A stretch of DNA of 64,000 nucleotides from Aldrovandia affinis (GCA_029706075.1 JAINUG010000002.1:2824960-2888959); one strand, 5' to 3'; shown: positions 1 through 12,155, counted from the first letter of the stretch. Made by a program: numbers and translations. Notes: generated from the letters alone by a model not told the origin.

Positions 1-804
1 TATCTGTTGCTGTACTTGTGAGCTGGCACTGAAGTGAACATTAAAGAATTTTGTTACAGAACTCATGTTTTGTCTCTATGTTTAAGGATGATGATTTTAT
101 ATTTTCTCCCAATATACACTGTATAAGTTTTTATCCCCCCAAAAAGTGGCACCAGACATGCTTCAGCCCAGCTATTGAGGGGTAGAATGGTGCTCAACAA
201 CCAGAACAATAATATAACAAAATAATTCTTACCCGGGTAACTGAAAGACTAGCCTGAGGAATGAGGAGAGCTTGGAGCTTGCAGAGCTTTAGAGCTAGTT
301 AGCACATTTAATCAACAGGACAGCGTCTCTTACACGCTGAGTCAAATATCTTTGTCTTCAATATAGGATGCCCAATCACAACTGTTGCCACATGCCATCA
401 CTGCAGCAACTTTAGTCAATTCTGGAGAGGTATTCATGGGCACATGCGTCCTTCAAGATTCAGCAAGATGCAGACAGCCAGCAGCTGGTGCAGACAGACT
501 GCAGGTGCCCAGCTTATCATAGGAGCTGCTTTTGTGCAATGAGGCAGACTGCTGTCTGAGACTCTCTTCTCTGTACAATGCTGAGGCCAATGATGTGTCA
601 CGCAGTGGGACTCCCAGCCAGCAGTGGTTCTAATGGGTGGTATGAGTTTTGGGGCTTCTGCAGACTTTTCTGTAGAGTATTGCCTCAATCAGCTCATTAT
701 AGACACAATATAATGTGTGCTTGTGGTCTAAAGATATGTCAAATGATAGATTATTCATATGTGACAGCAATAACATATGCTTAGCAGATGTCCCTATTCA
801 AGAT
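1..804. other. no gene seen
   Basis: Mostly AT-rich. Short opposing frames (434-688 minus, 578-784 plus) are not recognisable. The stretch 360-680 has a repeat-like feel but I cannot assign it. Confidence 0.5.
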
Positions 805-1005
805 TACATTTTACATTTACATTTTACATTTTAAGCATTTAGCAGACGCTCTTATCCAGAGCGACTTACAAGATGTGCATTAATACAAGGTAAGAACAAT
901 CATAGTTAGCGCACAAGATCAATGCAGTAATACAGCAATAGACATCATTGCAGGTGTCTGCGTATCATACTTGTAACACTGGGAAAGAAAAGGTTAGATG
1001 ACATA
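805..1005 (-). mobile_element. SINE-like repeat, teleost tRNA-SINE core family A
   Basis: Contains TTTAGCAGACGCTCTTATCC and AGAGCGACTTACAAGATGTG, followed by the family-specific stretch ending near GGGAAAGAAAAGGTTAG. In complete SINEs of this kind the core is at the 3' end reading GTAAGTCGCTCTGGATAAG, so this copy is on the minus strand. Further copies lie at 31434, 35163, 39677 and 48715. Confidence 0.8.
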
Positions 1006-1017
1006 CAGCATATGACA

Positions 1018-1060
1018 TGCTCTGACCACTGTGCCATACTGCTGCTCTGACCACTGCTCC
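1018..1060 (-). repeat. outlying copy of the 25-bp minisatellite motif
   Basis: Two units reading CTCTGACCACTG followed by TGCC or CTCC are the reverse complement of the 41.7-42.3 kb minisatellite unit (GGAGCAGTGGTCAGAGCAGC). A further single unit is at 1831-1860. Confidence 0.6.
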
Positions 1061-2150
1061 ATATGGTGGGTTGAGTGTTGCCACAAATTGGGCAAGTGAA
1101 GGGGAAAATTGGTAGAGATTAAAATATATTCAATTTAAAATATTATGGCAAATCTGTTGGTAACCTGACCAAATGGGATCAATTTAATAACATTAAGATA
1201 ACGTTAACATTGGCTACAAGTATTAAATAAACTGCAGCTACCAAACTTGCAGAAAACAAAGTGAGCTCTGCTGTTAAATATTGTCAAAACAACTATGATA
1301 ATGATTAATCAGGCATTAGAATAATGTATCACTAATTTGGTATACAGACTATGCCTATAAAATGTATGAAAACATGGGCATTGACTACAGCAGCAATGTA
1401 GACAACACTGTTATTTTTCACAATACTTTTTGCAAAAAAGTCTTTCTTTTATGCAAGCTTGGTAGGCGCAGTATGAACAGTATGCTAGCAAGCTTGCAGA
1501 AACTTCAGTGGGCGACATCGCCGCGCAAGTAGCCTCTCTTGTATGGCGTGTGGATCATCGCCATGGCTGGCTTTGCCAGTCGCTCTCAGTCACCTGCACA
1601 GGCATATCAGTGACTTGCCTAGGAATGTGTGACTTCCCAGTGTGTGACGAGCCTAGAAGGGTCCGTGAGGTGTATCATTAACCATTTCATTGGCCCATTC
1701 AATCATTTTCTGGCAGCTGGTAGCAGGACAAATAATTGAACCCCCTCTCCAATGGCCTCCTCCGACACATCAGTCGCCTCCTTCGGGTCATCATTCGCCC
1801 CATTTTTGGCACTCTCCACCCCCCATAGCTCCACACTGGCAATCTGACCACTGCTCCACGGTAGTGTAGCAGTTACAGAGGCTCAGCCCTTAATTTAGCT
1901 GCTCTCTGAGTGAAGAGTGTGTTTGAAGTGTGGAGTGATGGGGTCACAGGGGGTTCAGCTTTGAGCAGGCACGAAAGCACACTGGCTCTGTTTATCTCAT
2001 CTGGAGAGGGAGAGAGTGGGAGAGAGAACATTCTCACTTTTCCTACTCTGCAATAACATCAAGCAATTCATCAACCTACCCTGAGAATAGAGGCCCCAGG
2101 CCTTGCATCTCCTACGCACTCACCCATGTTTCAGCTTATGCTACTTATTC
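1061..2150. other. no gene seen
   Basis: AT-rich to about 1480, then a mixed region (1490-1870) with CpGs. A 10-bp inverted repeat, TGCAAGCTTG and CAAGCTTGCA, lies around 1453-1500. The last part is plain sequence. Confidence 0.5.
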
Positions 2151-2231
2151 TTTTAAAACATTTTAAGCTGTATCTAGATCACATACTCAAATTTTAAAAC
2201 ATTTTAAGCTGTATCTAGATCACATACTCAA
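2151..2231 (+). repeat. 40-bp tandem duplication
   Basis: Two identical 40-bp copies (2151-2190 and 2192-2231) begin TTTTAAAACATTTTAAGC and end ACATACTCAA. They are separated by one base, so the duplication is very recent or an assembly effect. Confidence 0.95.
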
Positions 2232-2419
2232 TATTCGCCCATTGGTAACATAGTAACCTATAAGTAGGTGATGTCACACGCTTTATTATGCATGTTGTTT
2301 GTGCTATGTGTTTATTGTTTTGACAACCAAGTATTATCAGCTGGGGAACGTCTTCATTTTCCGAGGTCAATATTTTTGTGAAAATGGTTATTTCCCCACT
2401 TAATTTGTAACACACGAAT

Positions 2420-3330
2420 GTTATTTACCCAATTAATTTAGCTAGCCTACTCGTCGTCTGCGCTGCAAACCCGTGGGAAAAGTCCATGAAGTATAGGGTC
2501 CACTCGGTCCTCTTTGAACACAGGTAAACCAAATGTTTACAGTCCCATCCGAAGTTTGTTGTTTTGCAATCGGAACATTTCTGTGGCGGCTCCGCACTTT
2601 TTTCCTGGATGGTTAATGGTGGTTGCTGACTGAGCCAGCTCGGCTTTGTGTACTTTGCTCTTATGAGAGAATTCTGCTCACATAGGTGAGGAATTACATC
2701 CATCCAGAGCGGCGGAGATCGCAGAGAAGGGGCCGCCGAGACCCGGCGAACGTGGGCCAGTGTCTGCCAAGACTCCGCACTGTCCAGCGAGACGAGAAAC
2801 CGCGGTGATTAACCTTCGAGTGCTGGCCTGTCACTGGGTTTAATTCACATGTCCATGAGACGAGGACGATTCTCTCCAAATTAATAATCACATTTCCATC
2901 CCTTCGCCTCATGACGGCATCCGTCAGGTTTTGCTCTCTTTAATGTGGTCACCGATTGCATAACGCATGATTCATCTAATCAGATTCATCAAGATCGATC
3001 GTTGAATGTAATTGTTAAACGTGTGGACTATAGGCTATATCATCTTGCGCATTATTTGTGACCTATTTCTGTTTGAATGATTTGAATGCATAAATAATTA
3101 CGTTCTTTTTCAACTCCTCAGGAAAGTGTGAAAAGCCCTTTGTGCTTCCAGAGCAAAGTTAACTAGCTAGCAGTCAAGTTAGAATCGACCTGCCGCATTG
3201 TGCAGCGATCATCTACAAGACACTGTCACCCAATTCCTGAGCGAACAAAAGTGGCGCATGAACTCCGGTGCCTTGTGTTCGCTGTGTTTCTGTAAACGGA
3301 AATGCGGTGTAAAGATCTTCGCTTGTTATC
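2420..3330. promoter_or_regulatory. CpG-rich unassigned segment, possible promoter
   Basis: The CpG density here is higher than in the flanks (GCGGCGGAGATCGCAGAG near 2710, GCCGCCGAGACCCGGCGAAC near 2732). Open frames on the minus strand (2425-2703, 2694-2912) are not recognisable and look like composition effects. A short ATG frame at 3258 on the plus strand begins MNSGALCSLCFCKRKCG and is also unrecognised. It could be the promoter or first exon of an upstream gene or non-coding RNA, on either strand. Confidence 0.25.
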
Positions 3331-3451
3331 AGTTGACTCTCCGGTGATCGGATTATTATTACAATTATGATCATTGTATTTATATGAATAAATATATATA
3401 CACATATTTATATTGTTCTAAATACATGTCTGATGTCGATCCATAATACAT

Positions 3452-3945
3452 CAAATCAAATCAAATCAAATGTATTTGTATAGCGCTTTTCACAACTGAA
3501 TTGTCACAAAACGCTTAACAGAGGGGGAACCCAGGCCTAGACCCCCCCAAAAGCAAGCCTAAGGCAACAGTGGCAAGGAAAAACTCCCTTGGTAGGGAGA
3601 AACCTTGGGAGGAACCAGACTAAAAGGGGGGGAGCCCATCCTATGACATTATGTGTTAGACATTCTCCCATGAACTTGTGTTAAACAACCACTACATTGC
3701 AGTCTGTAGTGGGTGTCATATGATAGAGTCAGTAGTTAACCATTTTGTTGATATGGGGGTCCTCCACCAGAGAGTGGTCACTTAAGGGGCCCAAGATGAA
3801 ACTGATGAAATTTGGGAACCCTAGAGCACCTGCCAGACACCAGAATCGCTCCTGTTTAGAGCACCTGGAAGGACAAGGAGACTGAGCAGTGCTGTGGCAT
3901 TGATCCAGGCTCAACCCTGCGCTGGGAGTGCAGTGCAGAGGAAGA
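3452..3945 (+). mobile_element. abundant teleost TATAGCGC interspersed repeat
   Basis: Begins with a CAAAT repeat, then TATTTGTATAGCGCTTTTCA, a block of CCCAGGCCTAGACCCCCC, and CAGTGGCAAGGAAAAACTCC followed by GGAGAAACCTTGGGAGG. This arrangement is familiar from many fish genomes as a high-copy non-autonomous repeat. It has no coding sequence. The right boundary is uncertain. Confidence 0.7.
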
Positions 3946-3958
3946 GGTAGGCTGAGGG

Positions 3959-4257
3959 CAGTGGCGGTTTTAGACCCTATTTAGGGGGACTTTAGCCCCC
4001 CTGTCTTTCATCTCAGCCCCCCTGAAAATGTTGTCATTCTTTTCTAAAAACATTTTTACTTAATATCTATTTTCAAAAATACCACAGATAGAGAGTGCTA
4101 TTTCAATTTTGAAAGCGACCACCATTGCGTTGTTTTTGTTTTGGGGAATTTAATAGTAAATTAATTAAAAATGTTGGCTTGTGCTTTGCATGTGCACATC
4201 TCACATTCTCATTGGGGGCTGAGCCCCCCTAAAGGTCAAATCCTAGAATCGCCCCTG
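3959..4257. mobile_element. hAT-like MITE, 299 bp
   Basis: The left end CAGTGGCGGTTTTAGA pairs with the right end TCCTAGAATCGCCCCTG as imperfect terminal inverted repeats. AGCCCCCC blocks occur inside both ends. The flanks GCTGAGGG (3951-3958) and GCCGAGAG (4258-4265) match at 6 of 8 positions, as expected for a decayed 8-bp hAT target duplication. It carries no transposase. Confidence 0.7.
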
Positions 4258-4265
4258 GCCGAGAG

Positions 4266-5165
4266 GTTTGGTGAAAATTAGTGGTAGATACAAAGAGCAA
4301 TGACTTTGGAACTTCTGACAGAGCTGTCTACTCTCAACACACAGGGAGCATAACATTGAGCAGACAGACTCACATCTGCATGTTCACCTTCGGATAAATA
4401 GCACTTATCATTTTTGGTTGACCAAAGTCCAGTTGAGCAGTATGGAAATTAGGATATTGCATGTTTATTGCTGCACAAGAGGAATGGCTTGAGCTAATAA
4501 AGAAAAAAATAATATTGAGAATATGGGAACAAAAAATAACATACACATCCATCTGTTTTGTTTTGTCAGTCATTATTTGTATACACACGCTTAGAGATCC
4601 CCTACACTGACAAATATTTTCCTGTATGGCTAACAATAAGTGAAACTAGTAAAGGTGTATTTGTCAACAAATGTTGTCAACGATTGTGGGGTTGGAGGCA
4701 CAATGAAGCAACTTCATTTTTAAAAGGCTCTTTATTGCCATCTACTGGCCACAGCAGTGGAATCGTTATACCCTGTTGAAATGAAATACTCCTAATGTGG
4801 CAGGATGGTAATCTATTGTGTAAAGGAGCTGCAAGATTACATAATGGACAGGCATAGGTATTAGTTGTGACAGGCCTCTGAAGAACAGTGAGGGGGAATA
4901 TTTGAGGGACATTAAACTCAGTGATTGAGCTAGATATTGGGAATTCAAAATCACATGAGGCACCATTGTGATTTTTATATTGTGACCTGGAAATTGATAG
5001 GGTTCCAGAGGACAATGAGAGATAATTTGTTAGAAAACATTCTAATAAAAATCTGAATATAATAATTTTGGCTGAAATATGAAAAACATACAAGGTCCTT
5101 GACCTTGAATATTTACAATAACATTCATTCAAAGTTGATCATTCACTGTCATTAAAATCCATACA
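4266..5165. other. no gene seen
   Basis: A minus-strand frame of 151 codons (4677-5132) is the longest here, but has no recognisable domain and a low-complexity flavour. I see no promoter or splice context. Confidence 0.5.
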
Positions 5166-5536
5166 TACAGTGGGTATCAAAAGTATTCACCCCTTTGACA
5201 TTTTAACATTTTATTTTCTTACTTCATGGAATTGAAATTGATTTAATTGGAATTTCTTGTCACCGATCAACAGAAATACTCTATAATGTCAAATAAAACA
5301 CCTCTAAAACCTTTTCTTAATTAATTACAAATAAAAAACAGACAATCATTTCTTATTGTAAAGTCAAGACCCCCATTTGGTAGAAGCACATTTAACTGCA
5401 ATCCCAGCTGTGAGTCTATTTTAGTAAGTCTCTACCAGCTTTGCACATCTGGATACTACAATTTTTGCTCATTCTTCTGTACAAAATTGCTTGAGCTCCA
5501 TCAGGTTGGATGGGGACCATTGGTGAACAGCAATTT

Positions 5537-6012
5537 TCAAATCTTTCTACATATTCTCAATGGGATTGAAGTCTGGGCTTTGACTGGGCCACTCCAGCAC
5601 ATCGATTTTTTGGTTTTCAAATCACTCCAATGTGGCTTTGGATGTATGCTTTGTGTCATTGTCCTGCTGGGATATAAATCTTCTCCCAAGTCCCAGGTCT
5701 CTTGCAGCAGATTTTCCTTCAAGATTTTTCTATATCTTAGTACATCCATTTTGCCCACTATTATGATATGTTTTCCAGTCCCTGAAGCAAAGAAGCATCC
5801 CCATAGCATTAGGCTCCCACCCATGGTAGGGATAGTGGTCTTGGGATGATGTGCAGTGTTAGACTTGCACCAAACATAGCACCTAAGTTTGAGCCCAAAA
5901 TGTAAATCTTGGTCTCATCAGACCATAGCATCAATCTCCACTTGGTTTGAAAGTCTCCCACATACCTTATGGCAAACTCTAGACAAGATATCATGTGAGT
6001 TTTCTTCAACAA
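5537..6012 (-). pseudogene. Tc1 transposase remnant, DDE domain
   Basis: Two overlapping minus-strand frames (5809-6012 and 5537-5824) together cover the central and C-terminal part of a Tc1 transposase, with WSDETK and [19 protein letters not shown] frameshift lies between them, and more stops lie beyond. This family cuts and pastes DNA at TA sites. Here it is only a fossil. Confidence 0.8.
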
Positions 6013-6179
6013 TGTCCAACATTGATTGGCCGTGCACAGACATTTTTTTGGGGGCAGGGGCTACACTAAAAGAAAAACTATGCAAAAAAAAAAATGGCAC
6101 TCACCCCACCGACAGTAACGAAATTACACGTGAATACCCACTGACCTACCGATGCTGTAATGAGTAATGATAGGATTCT

Positions 6180-6322
6180 AGATAGTGAATGTAGTGAATG
6201 CATACATTTTTCAGTACATGTGGTCCCAGTTGGAATAACAAATAAAGAAAAAATAAAAACAATTAACCCAACAACCTAAGCGGTGTCAATGCCACACTCC
6301 TGAGCCACACAGAGCCACAATG
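6180..6322 (-). mobile_element. tRNA-derived SINE nested in the Tc1 element
   Basis: Reverse-complement reading gives a tRNA-like head (GTGGCTCAGGAGTGTGGC), an interrupted B-box region with an A-rich insert, then CTGGGACCACATGTACTG and a TGCATTCACTACATTCAC tail. The same family is intact at 40422 and 56296. Its insertion splits the transposase, so it postdates the Tc1 insertion. Confidence 0.7.
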
Positions 6323-6874
6323 GAAACAATGGTTAATTTTTGCCAACCTCCCATAAAGTGCAGATTTGTGAAGTGCCCAGGCTATTGTTATCCTTTGCAC
6401 AGTTTCTCCCATCCCTGCCATGGATGGCTATATCTCTGTCAGAGTTGCCATAGGCCTCTTGGTGGCCTCCCTAACAAGTGCTTTTCTCGCACGCATGCTC
6501 AGTTTTGGAGGACGGCCTGTTCTGCGCTAACCAACTGTAGGACATCTTACAGACAGGTGTATTTCATTTGAAACACCTTAATTATACACAGGTAGACTCC
6601 AATAAAATAATGATATGACCTCTGAAGACAATTGATTACACCAAAATGTATTTAGGTATGTCTTAGCAAAAGTGGTGAATACTTAGTATGTAATCAATTA
6701 TTGTCTGTTTTTTATTCATAGCTAATTTATAGGTAAATAATTTAGAAAAATATATTTTTTCACTTTTACATTATTTAGTATTTTGATAAATCCCAATTGA
6801 TTCTGATTCCATGTTGTAACCAATTATAATGTGGAAAAAGTCCAAGAAGGTGAATACTTTTCATACCCACTGTA

Positions 6875-8302
6875 ACTGGACACATTGGAGAGAGGAAATA
6901 ATTTGTAAAAACTTTCAGAATTCTCTGTGACCTTATGACCTGAAAATTAACATTATTCCTGGGGCCGGTGAGAGTAACATTCTGGCTGAGCTTCATCAAA
7001 ATGCATGTACCATTGCTCATGCCAGGGACTAGAAACAACTTTTTGGGAGGGAGAGAGGGAGGAAGTGAAGAGAACCACAGAAGGAAAACTTGATTCCCCT
7101 TTCTTCCCTGGGCAGCATGGCCTAAACATTCAAGTATTAATATGCAAAAAAAAGATGTGCTTAGAAACAATAATTTAGCAGTTTGACAGTGAGAGGACAG
7201 ACAGAATAGAACATGTTTCTTTGCACTTTATTTAGTGGACTGCAGTATTCTGACAACTCCTCCAGCAGGTGGCAGAATTATACAGAAACAAGTTTTAAAA
7301 TACTCAACATTGTGGCCATAACTTGTCAGTTAGGACTGTCTTAATCTGCAAGCTTCCCAAATCTACTGTTCCATAAACTACTTTAAAGGTAAAACAACGA
7401 TTACAGAATTACGTAATTTGGCTGAACTATCCCTTTAAGGTTTGAGGATAGCATGGCATTAAATATTGGGTAGGATGCTGTGTTTATGTTCGCATTGGTA
7501 GGTTCTTTAATATTTTCCAATGAAAATGCTGTATAAATAGGGTACAATGATGAGGTGTGAAGTGCAGGTTGCCCTGGATAGGTATGTGTGCATAAATAAA
7601 GTAAAGTTAAAATACCCCTGCTATGGTTTACTGCCACAGGACATTGGACTCATAAAAAAAAGGCAATATCTGTGAAATTTTCCAACACACCACACGTGAT
7701 CCTTAAATATAAAAATGAGCGTGCTCGGTAAGTTGACCTGAACGGATGGTGCCTTTTTTCTTCCTGTTAACTGTGGCTGTACAGTGGCTGAGTGTGGATG
7801 AGGGTGTGGTCCTGTTGTGATATGCAGAGGGAAGGACAGCACGCCCCCCGACCTGGAAACAGTCTTTTAGAGGGCCTTTGTGTGAGAGGGAAGGAGAAAG
7901 GAGGCGCTGTGCAACAGAAAATGTACACACAGCCCTTGAAGTCACGGTTAGGAGACTTTTCTTCCACAGAGAGAATATTAACACACAAAAGTTAGCTGGA
8001 AAAAATGGTGGTCTCGGTACTGATGGCCTCGTTTTCAAGGATTATTCCACACCTTGGAGGACTGTTCCTTATTGTGACCCGATACTAGATGATCCGCAGT
8101 GTGCTTGTTAAACCAGTCTGCAGTAGTCTCGTTTTATCCTTGGTTAGATATGGCTAATGGTAGTTGATGGTACTCAGTGAATGTGGAGGGATTCCTGCAA
8201 ACCTAAACCTCCCACAAACTCATTCACTTACCAGGATGTACTCCTGTACACTAAACAATCATTAATACTGTGTTGTATCTTATTTCTAAAACTGAAATAC
8301 AG
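6875..8302. other. no gene seen
   Basis: Unique-looking DNA. Overlapping short frames on both strands at 7620-8110 are not recognisable. No repeats were identified. Confidence 0.5.
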
Positions 8303-8338
8303 AGCACTGGTTCCTATATGTCTTCACACACAGACACA

Positions 8339-8382
<44 letters not shown>

Positions 8383-8443
8383 ATGTATTGTAAGCACTGG
8401 TTCCTATATGTCTTTACACACATATATATATAGATAATGTATT
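8303..8443 (+). repeat. imperfect duplication around a (CA)n(TA)n microsatellite
   Basis: AGCACTGGTTCCTATATGTC occurs at 8303 and again at 8393, each followed by CA/TA tracts and ATAATGTATT. The CA tract covers 8341-8372 and the TA tract 8372-8382. Confidence 0.9.
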
Positions 8444-8449
8444 CGCCCT

Positions 8450-8600
8450 CCTGAGGGGGAGGAGGGAGTACTGCGGAATGGAAGGCACGCGACCTGGCGC
8501 GCACAAGCAAGGCATTTATGATGATGTACTGCGTGAAGCAGTCGTGCGGCACCGCTACTGACGTCATAGGGGCTGGTACTTTGGCAACACAGAAGCCTTA
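8450..8600. promoter_or_regulatory. CpG-rich patch with a full CRE
   Basis: A short GC-rich island between AT-rich flanks includes CACGCGACCTGGCGCGCAC and the CRE at 8559. It may be a small promoter or enhancer of the pde10a locus; no transcript evidence is available. Confidence 0.25.
8559..8566. promoter_or_regulatory. palindromic CRE (TGACGTCA)
   Basis: Perfect cAMP-response element octamer within a CpG-containing patch at 8450-8580. It is one of five full copies in the window. Confidence 0.5.
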
Positions 8601-9534
8601 TTAATTTTACGTTACTTGGGGGGAGGTGTGTCTACCAAGGACAAAACAAAACCATTCTGTCCTCGTTTTTGTAGTCATTCATTTCCGTTAAATCCTAGGG
8701 GTTTAGATTCGTGATTCTGCTCTAAGCTGCTCCTTACTGAGAAGAAAGAAACAAAGCAAATGACAGAAATGGAAAAACAAAATGGAACTCTGGTCACTAG
8801 ACACCAGACGTCACGAATTAACAACGTGCTGTAGTCCATAAAATAGTTTTGCATGGTTTAAGGGTCAATAATTATGAAATCATTTAAGGTAGATTACAAT
8901 ATTATATATCCGCTTGATAATCAGAAAAGATAGCTGAAATATTCTCAAAGCACATTAATTACCTATATAAATTAGCCTTGTTGTAGCACGCCGTGTATAT
9001 ATGTATTTGTTAAATACGTCCAATTTTGTTTATATTGCCGTGAAAAAACATAGGTGAAGAAGAAGAAAAATCCGCAAAATGCAAGGCTTCAAGTACAGCT
9101 GTGTAGCTCTCGCTATCGTGTTTCATGCATGAATTCGGCGAGTTTGGTAATAGGCACTGTCTACGCCAGTCTGCAAAAGAATAAAGGAGAGATTTATTCG
9201 CTGAAAATCAATTGTAATTTCATGAGGTATGAGAGGTGTAACTTAGAGAGTAACGCATTCAGACGCATCGGGATTTATCTCGCAAATACCATCTTCCACA
9301 ACAAGGTTTCTTTATAAAACAAAGAGAGTAGCCACTGCTGAAATACTTAACATACAGAGCCCAGTCTACCCGCATTTGTGCAAGACATAGCATCGAGCGT
9401 ATAAAGAAAATATAGTTTTGTGCCAGCTCTAAAATGCCCCGAAGGCTTGATTTCCCCCCCGTAATAATCCCATTAGGATCCAACTGAAAAAAGAGCTCCT
9501 TCTGTCAAAGCGGGAGCATTGACGCAAGCAACTC

Positions 9535-9542
9535 TGACGTCA
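9535..9542. promoter_or_regulatory. palindromic CRE (TGACGTCA)
   Basis: Perfect CRE octamer inside a CpG-richer patch (9480-9680) that also contains CGAGCGCGAGGGAGCG. It looks like a small promoter or enhancer. Confidence 0.5.
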
Positions 9543-10799
9543 AGAGCTGCAGTGAATGGGGGCAAAAAAATCGAGCGCGAGGGAGCGTGTTTGCCTACAG
9601 AAAACACTTAGGGCGTCATTGGCATAAATGGAACTGCCAGGAAGAAAGACGTTTCTACATGAAAACCGCACGGATTCTCAGAGGGAAGCTGCAGCTGACA
9701 AGATGATAAAAACTAAATTGCAAACCATGTTTATGGCATTATCCATTTGGTTTCTAATCCACGATATATAGCTACTGTGTTAGGTTATGTGAAAGTAATC
9801 AAATCGTGGTTTGGATTTTTGACCTGCCAATATTAATGAATTAGCAAATGATAAATCGCTTCATTTAATGTGATTTATGCAAACGTTTGATTCCCATAGA
9901 CATTTGTAGAAAAAAAGAAGAAAAAACACGATCGTCTTCATGCATTGAAATTTGTGATGATGAAATTAACAGTAGGTTACACTTATAATCAGACCATAAC
10001 AGCGTCTGTCATCTACCATTCATTGTCTATCAAACAATGCTTGAACATCATTTTAAACGTTACTATGACAATGAGGACATTGACCAAACTGGTAGGCTAG
10101 ATGAAACATGAGTGCCTTTAATTTTTGTCATTACTTATGGCTCAACAGGTCTTTGCGCCCTAGGTGTCTTCGGTGACACAAATTCAGCCATAAAATAACA
10201 CAGAAGCAAAGGAAGAAACATCCAAATATGTAAATAATCAACGATTTTTGTTTATTTTATGGTCATTGAAAGTTGTGGAATTCCAGGTTTACTTTTAAGA
10301 AAGGAACAACTAAGGCAAACATAATCCCGAAATACTAAATTAATGCTATTTTCTTCATGCTATATACAAAATACATCGAATAGCTTATTGCATAAAGATA
10401 TACTGACAATGTCAAAGTGCTTGTTATTGTATTCCACATGAGGATAAATATAGACGACTATCCTTCATTTTCATCCATATTTAAGGATACTGACTTGTCA
10501 GTTTAAAAAAGTAATACGATGTCTCGTTTTTGTATCTGTTTTCTTTTACTGGCAGCAAACTGCAGGTAGAACAGCTGTGTTCGTGTTACTATACTGTTTT
10601 ACCTCTTAACATAGTCATCGGGAAAATATCAACTGGTTAATGTCAGAAGAAATAACCTGTGTATAGTATCTTTTACCGTTGGTTGTGAATTTATTTTCCT
10701 CCACTTAAGCACGAGAGCTTTTTAAGGTTCGGGTGTATGAAAGGGAATGCATGTGGGGATAATATTAGCAGTGCAGAATTTAAAGGTTCAGCTTGCTTG

Positions 10800-11330
10800 C
10801 GTAGGACAAGCGAGGTTATCGTTTGAGACCATCTGAATTGCAGCCTTGGCACCGTTTGCGAGGAGAGCTACTGACGTCAACGCCTCTTCCTGGACACGAG
10901 TGCTACCCAAGTGCTGGACCCCCTATTTACAGCAAACTCTTAAGTTACACCGTGCCGTTACAACAGAAAATCAACTCTTGGTTCAGGGTATTACAACTAT
11001 AGAATACAGCGGTGATAATCAAAGTACCTCAGAGCTCAGACCGATGCTGAACCATGACCGTTTGGTTGATCTGTGTCTCCCTGGCAACTGGATTGAGAAG
11101 TTTTATGAAGAGGCAGTCAAAAACAGGTGGAACATCTTTAACACGTCGGGGGACTGACGGTTTTGACCATATGAACGCGAAGGTACTGTCCTCTGATTTT
11201 AAGTGTTGGTCCTCTTCTGTGTACATGCGTGGTGATAGGAAATCAGACGAGAGCCTTTACCGCTGCACAGATGTTGGCAACATCTGCCACTCGCTGGCCA
11301 CGGCAACAGTGGTGTAGATATTTCCCAGTG
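10800..11330. promoter_or_regulatory. CpG-containing patch with CRE, no recognisable coding
   Basis: A frame of 103 codons is open at 10846-11157 on the plus strand, but it has no ATG start (TTG) and no recognisable protein. Read with the CRE at 10872, the region looks more like a regulatory segment or an untranslated first exon. Confidence 0.2.
10872..10879. promoter_or_regulatory. palindromic CRE (TGACGTCA)
   Basis: Perfect CRE octamer in the patch 10800-11330, about 1.3 kb before the candidate alternative exon. Confidence 0.5.
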
Positions 11331-11879
11331 TCAGTGCTAACGTTCAGTTGCTTTCAGTTGAAAGAGCTGTTGGCTACTTCTGTGGCCACAGAGCAGTTCG
11401 TGGAGTAAATAGCGGGAAGGCGAGCGTTCATTCAAAGCCTTGGTTTTGGTATTATATTCCTCGTTGAATGCTGTGGAAGCTTGAGTTTATCTTGAAGATC
11501 TGTTGCCTGAGTGCGACTGGGCGTTGGAATCTAGTTGGTTCACTGCCAACCATGCAAAAGACTGTAATGAAAATGCTAGAGTCGGCTACTAAAATTAAAC
11601 GAATGACCGCAGTGTTGTGTTCGCTCTCGCGAATACGAATGCCACAGTTTAGCCGGCGCCTCTGATGCACACTTTCGCTCAAAACATCGTCCAGTATAAT
11701 CTCGACCACACGTGATCAGCAAATCTAATATGATGTCCGCTAGCATGAAACAACATTTCTCAAAATAGCTGTTCAGCAGTTTTATAAAAAGACCATTTTT
11801 TAAGTAAAAAAACAAATCTAAGCTGTTTTTTGCCCTGAAAACCCCAGCTAACCCAGCAGCATTAGTTGTGTTGGTACAT

Positions 11880-12155
11880 TCTGATACTATCTTCTTTCAT
11901 CTGCAGTGGCCGAGCACTCGCACACCTGTCAACTTTCTCTCATCGCATTGGTTTGGTGGAATACACAAAAGCGGAGTAGATAGAGCGGAGAGGTCTGAAT
12001 GAATGGGCTTGAAGCTTGTTTGGATTTCTCTCCATATCCTCTGCCTATCGTATGCACTTGCTCAGCCAGTTCAAAGTGTCTCGTTTTCAACCGCCTCCCG
12101 CAGCCGCCTTGGAGCCAAACCCTGCAGGAACAGACATAGTATTGAAAAGGATCAA
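11880..12155 (+). promoter_or_regulatory. putative 5' UTR/promoter of the candidate alternative exon
   Basis: This short region carries CCGCCTCCCGCAGCCGCC, a Sp1/CpG-type sequence, directly before the candidate ATG at 12156. No clear TATA box is seen. Its role depends on whether the exon is real. Confidence 0.25.

Larger units (their letters stand above)
5166..6874 (-). mobile_element. Tc1-type DNA transposon, decayed, with nested SINE
   Basis: The terminal inverted repeats begin TACAGTGGGTATCAAAAGTA on the left and TACAGTGGGTATGAAAAGTA reading in from the right; similarity continues for more than 100 bp inside. The transposase is on the minus strand and broken by frameshifts and stops. The N-terminal part, containing a GRPPKLS-like motif, lies near 6390-6570; a WSDETK motif of the DDE domain lies at about 5925; [10 protein letters not shown] lies at about 5820; and the C-terminal DDE part runs to about 5540. 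A SINE interrupts it near 6180-6322, and the stretch 6010-6180 does not align with transposase. It cannot be active. Confidence 0.85.

Noticed and set aside
3258..3347. Short Cys-rich frame MNSGALCSLCFCKRKCG with a possible donor after it
   Set aside because: The donor (GTGTAA) is weak and the peptide matches nothing I know, so it is not listed as an exon.
4677..5132. 151-codon minus-strand frame
   Set aside because: No recognisable domain or splice context, and ATG placement looks random; treated as chance.
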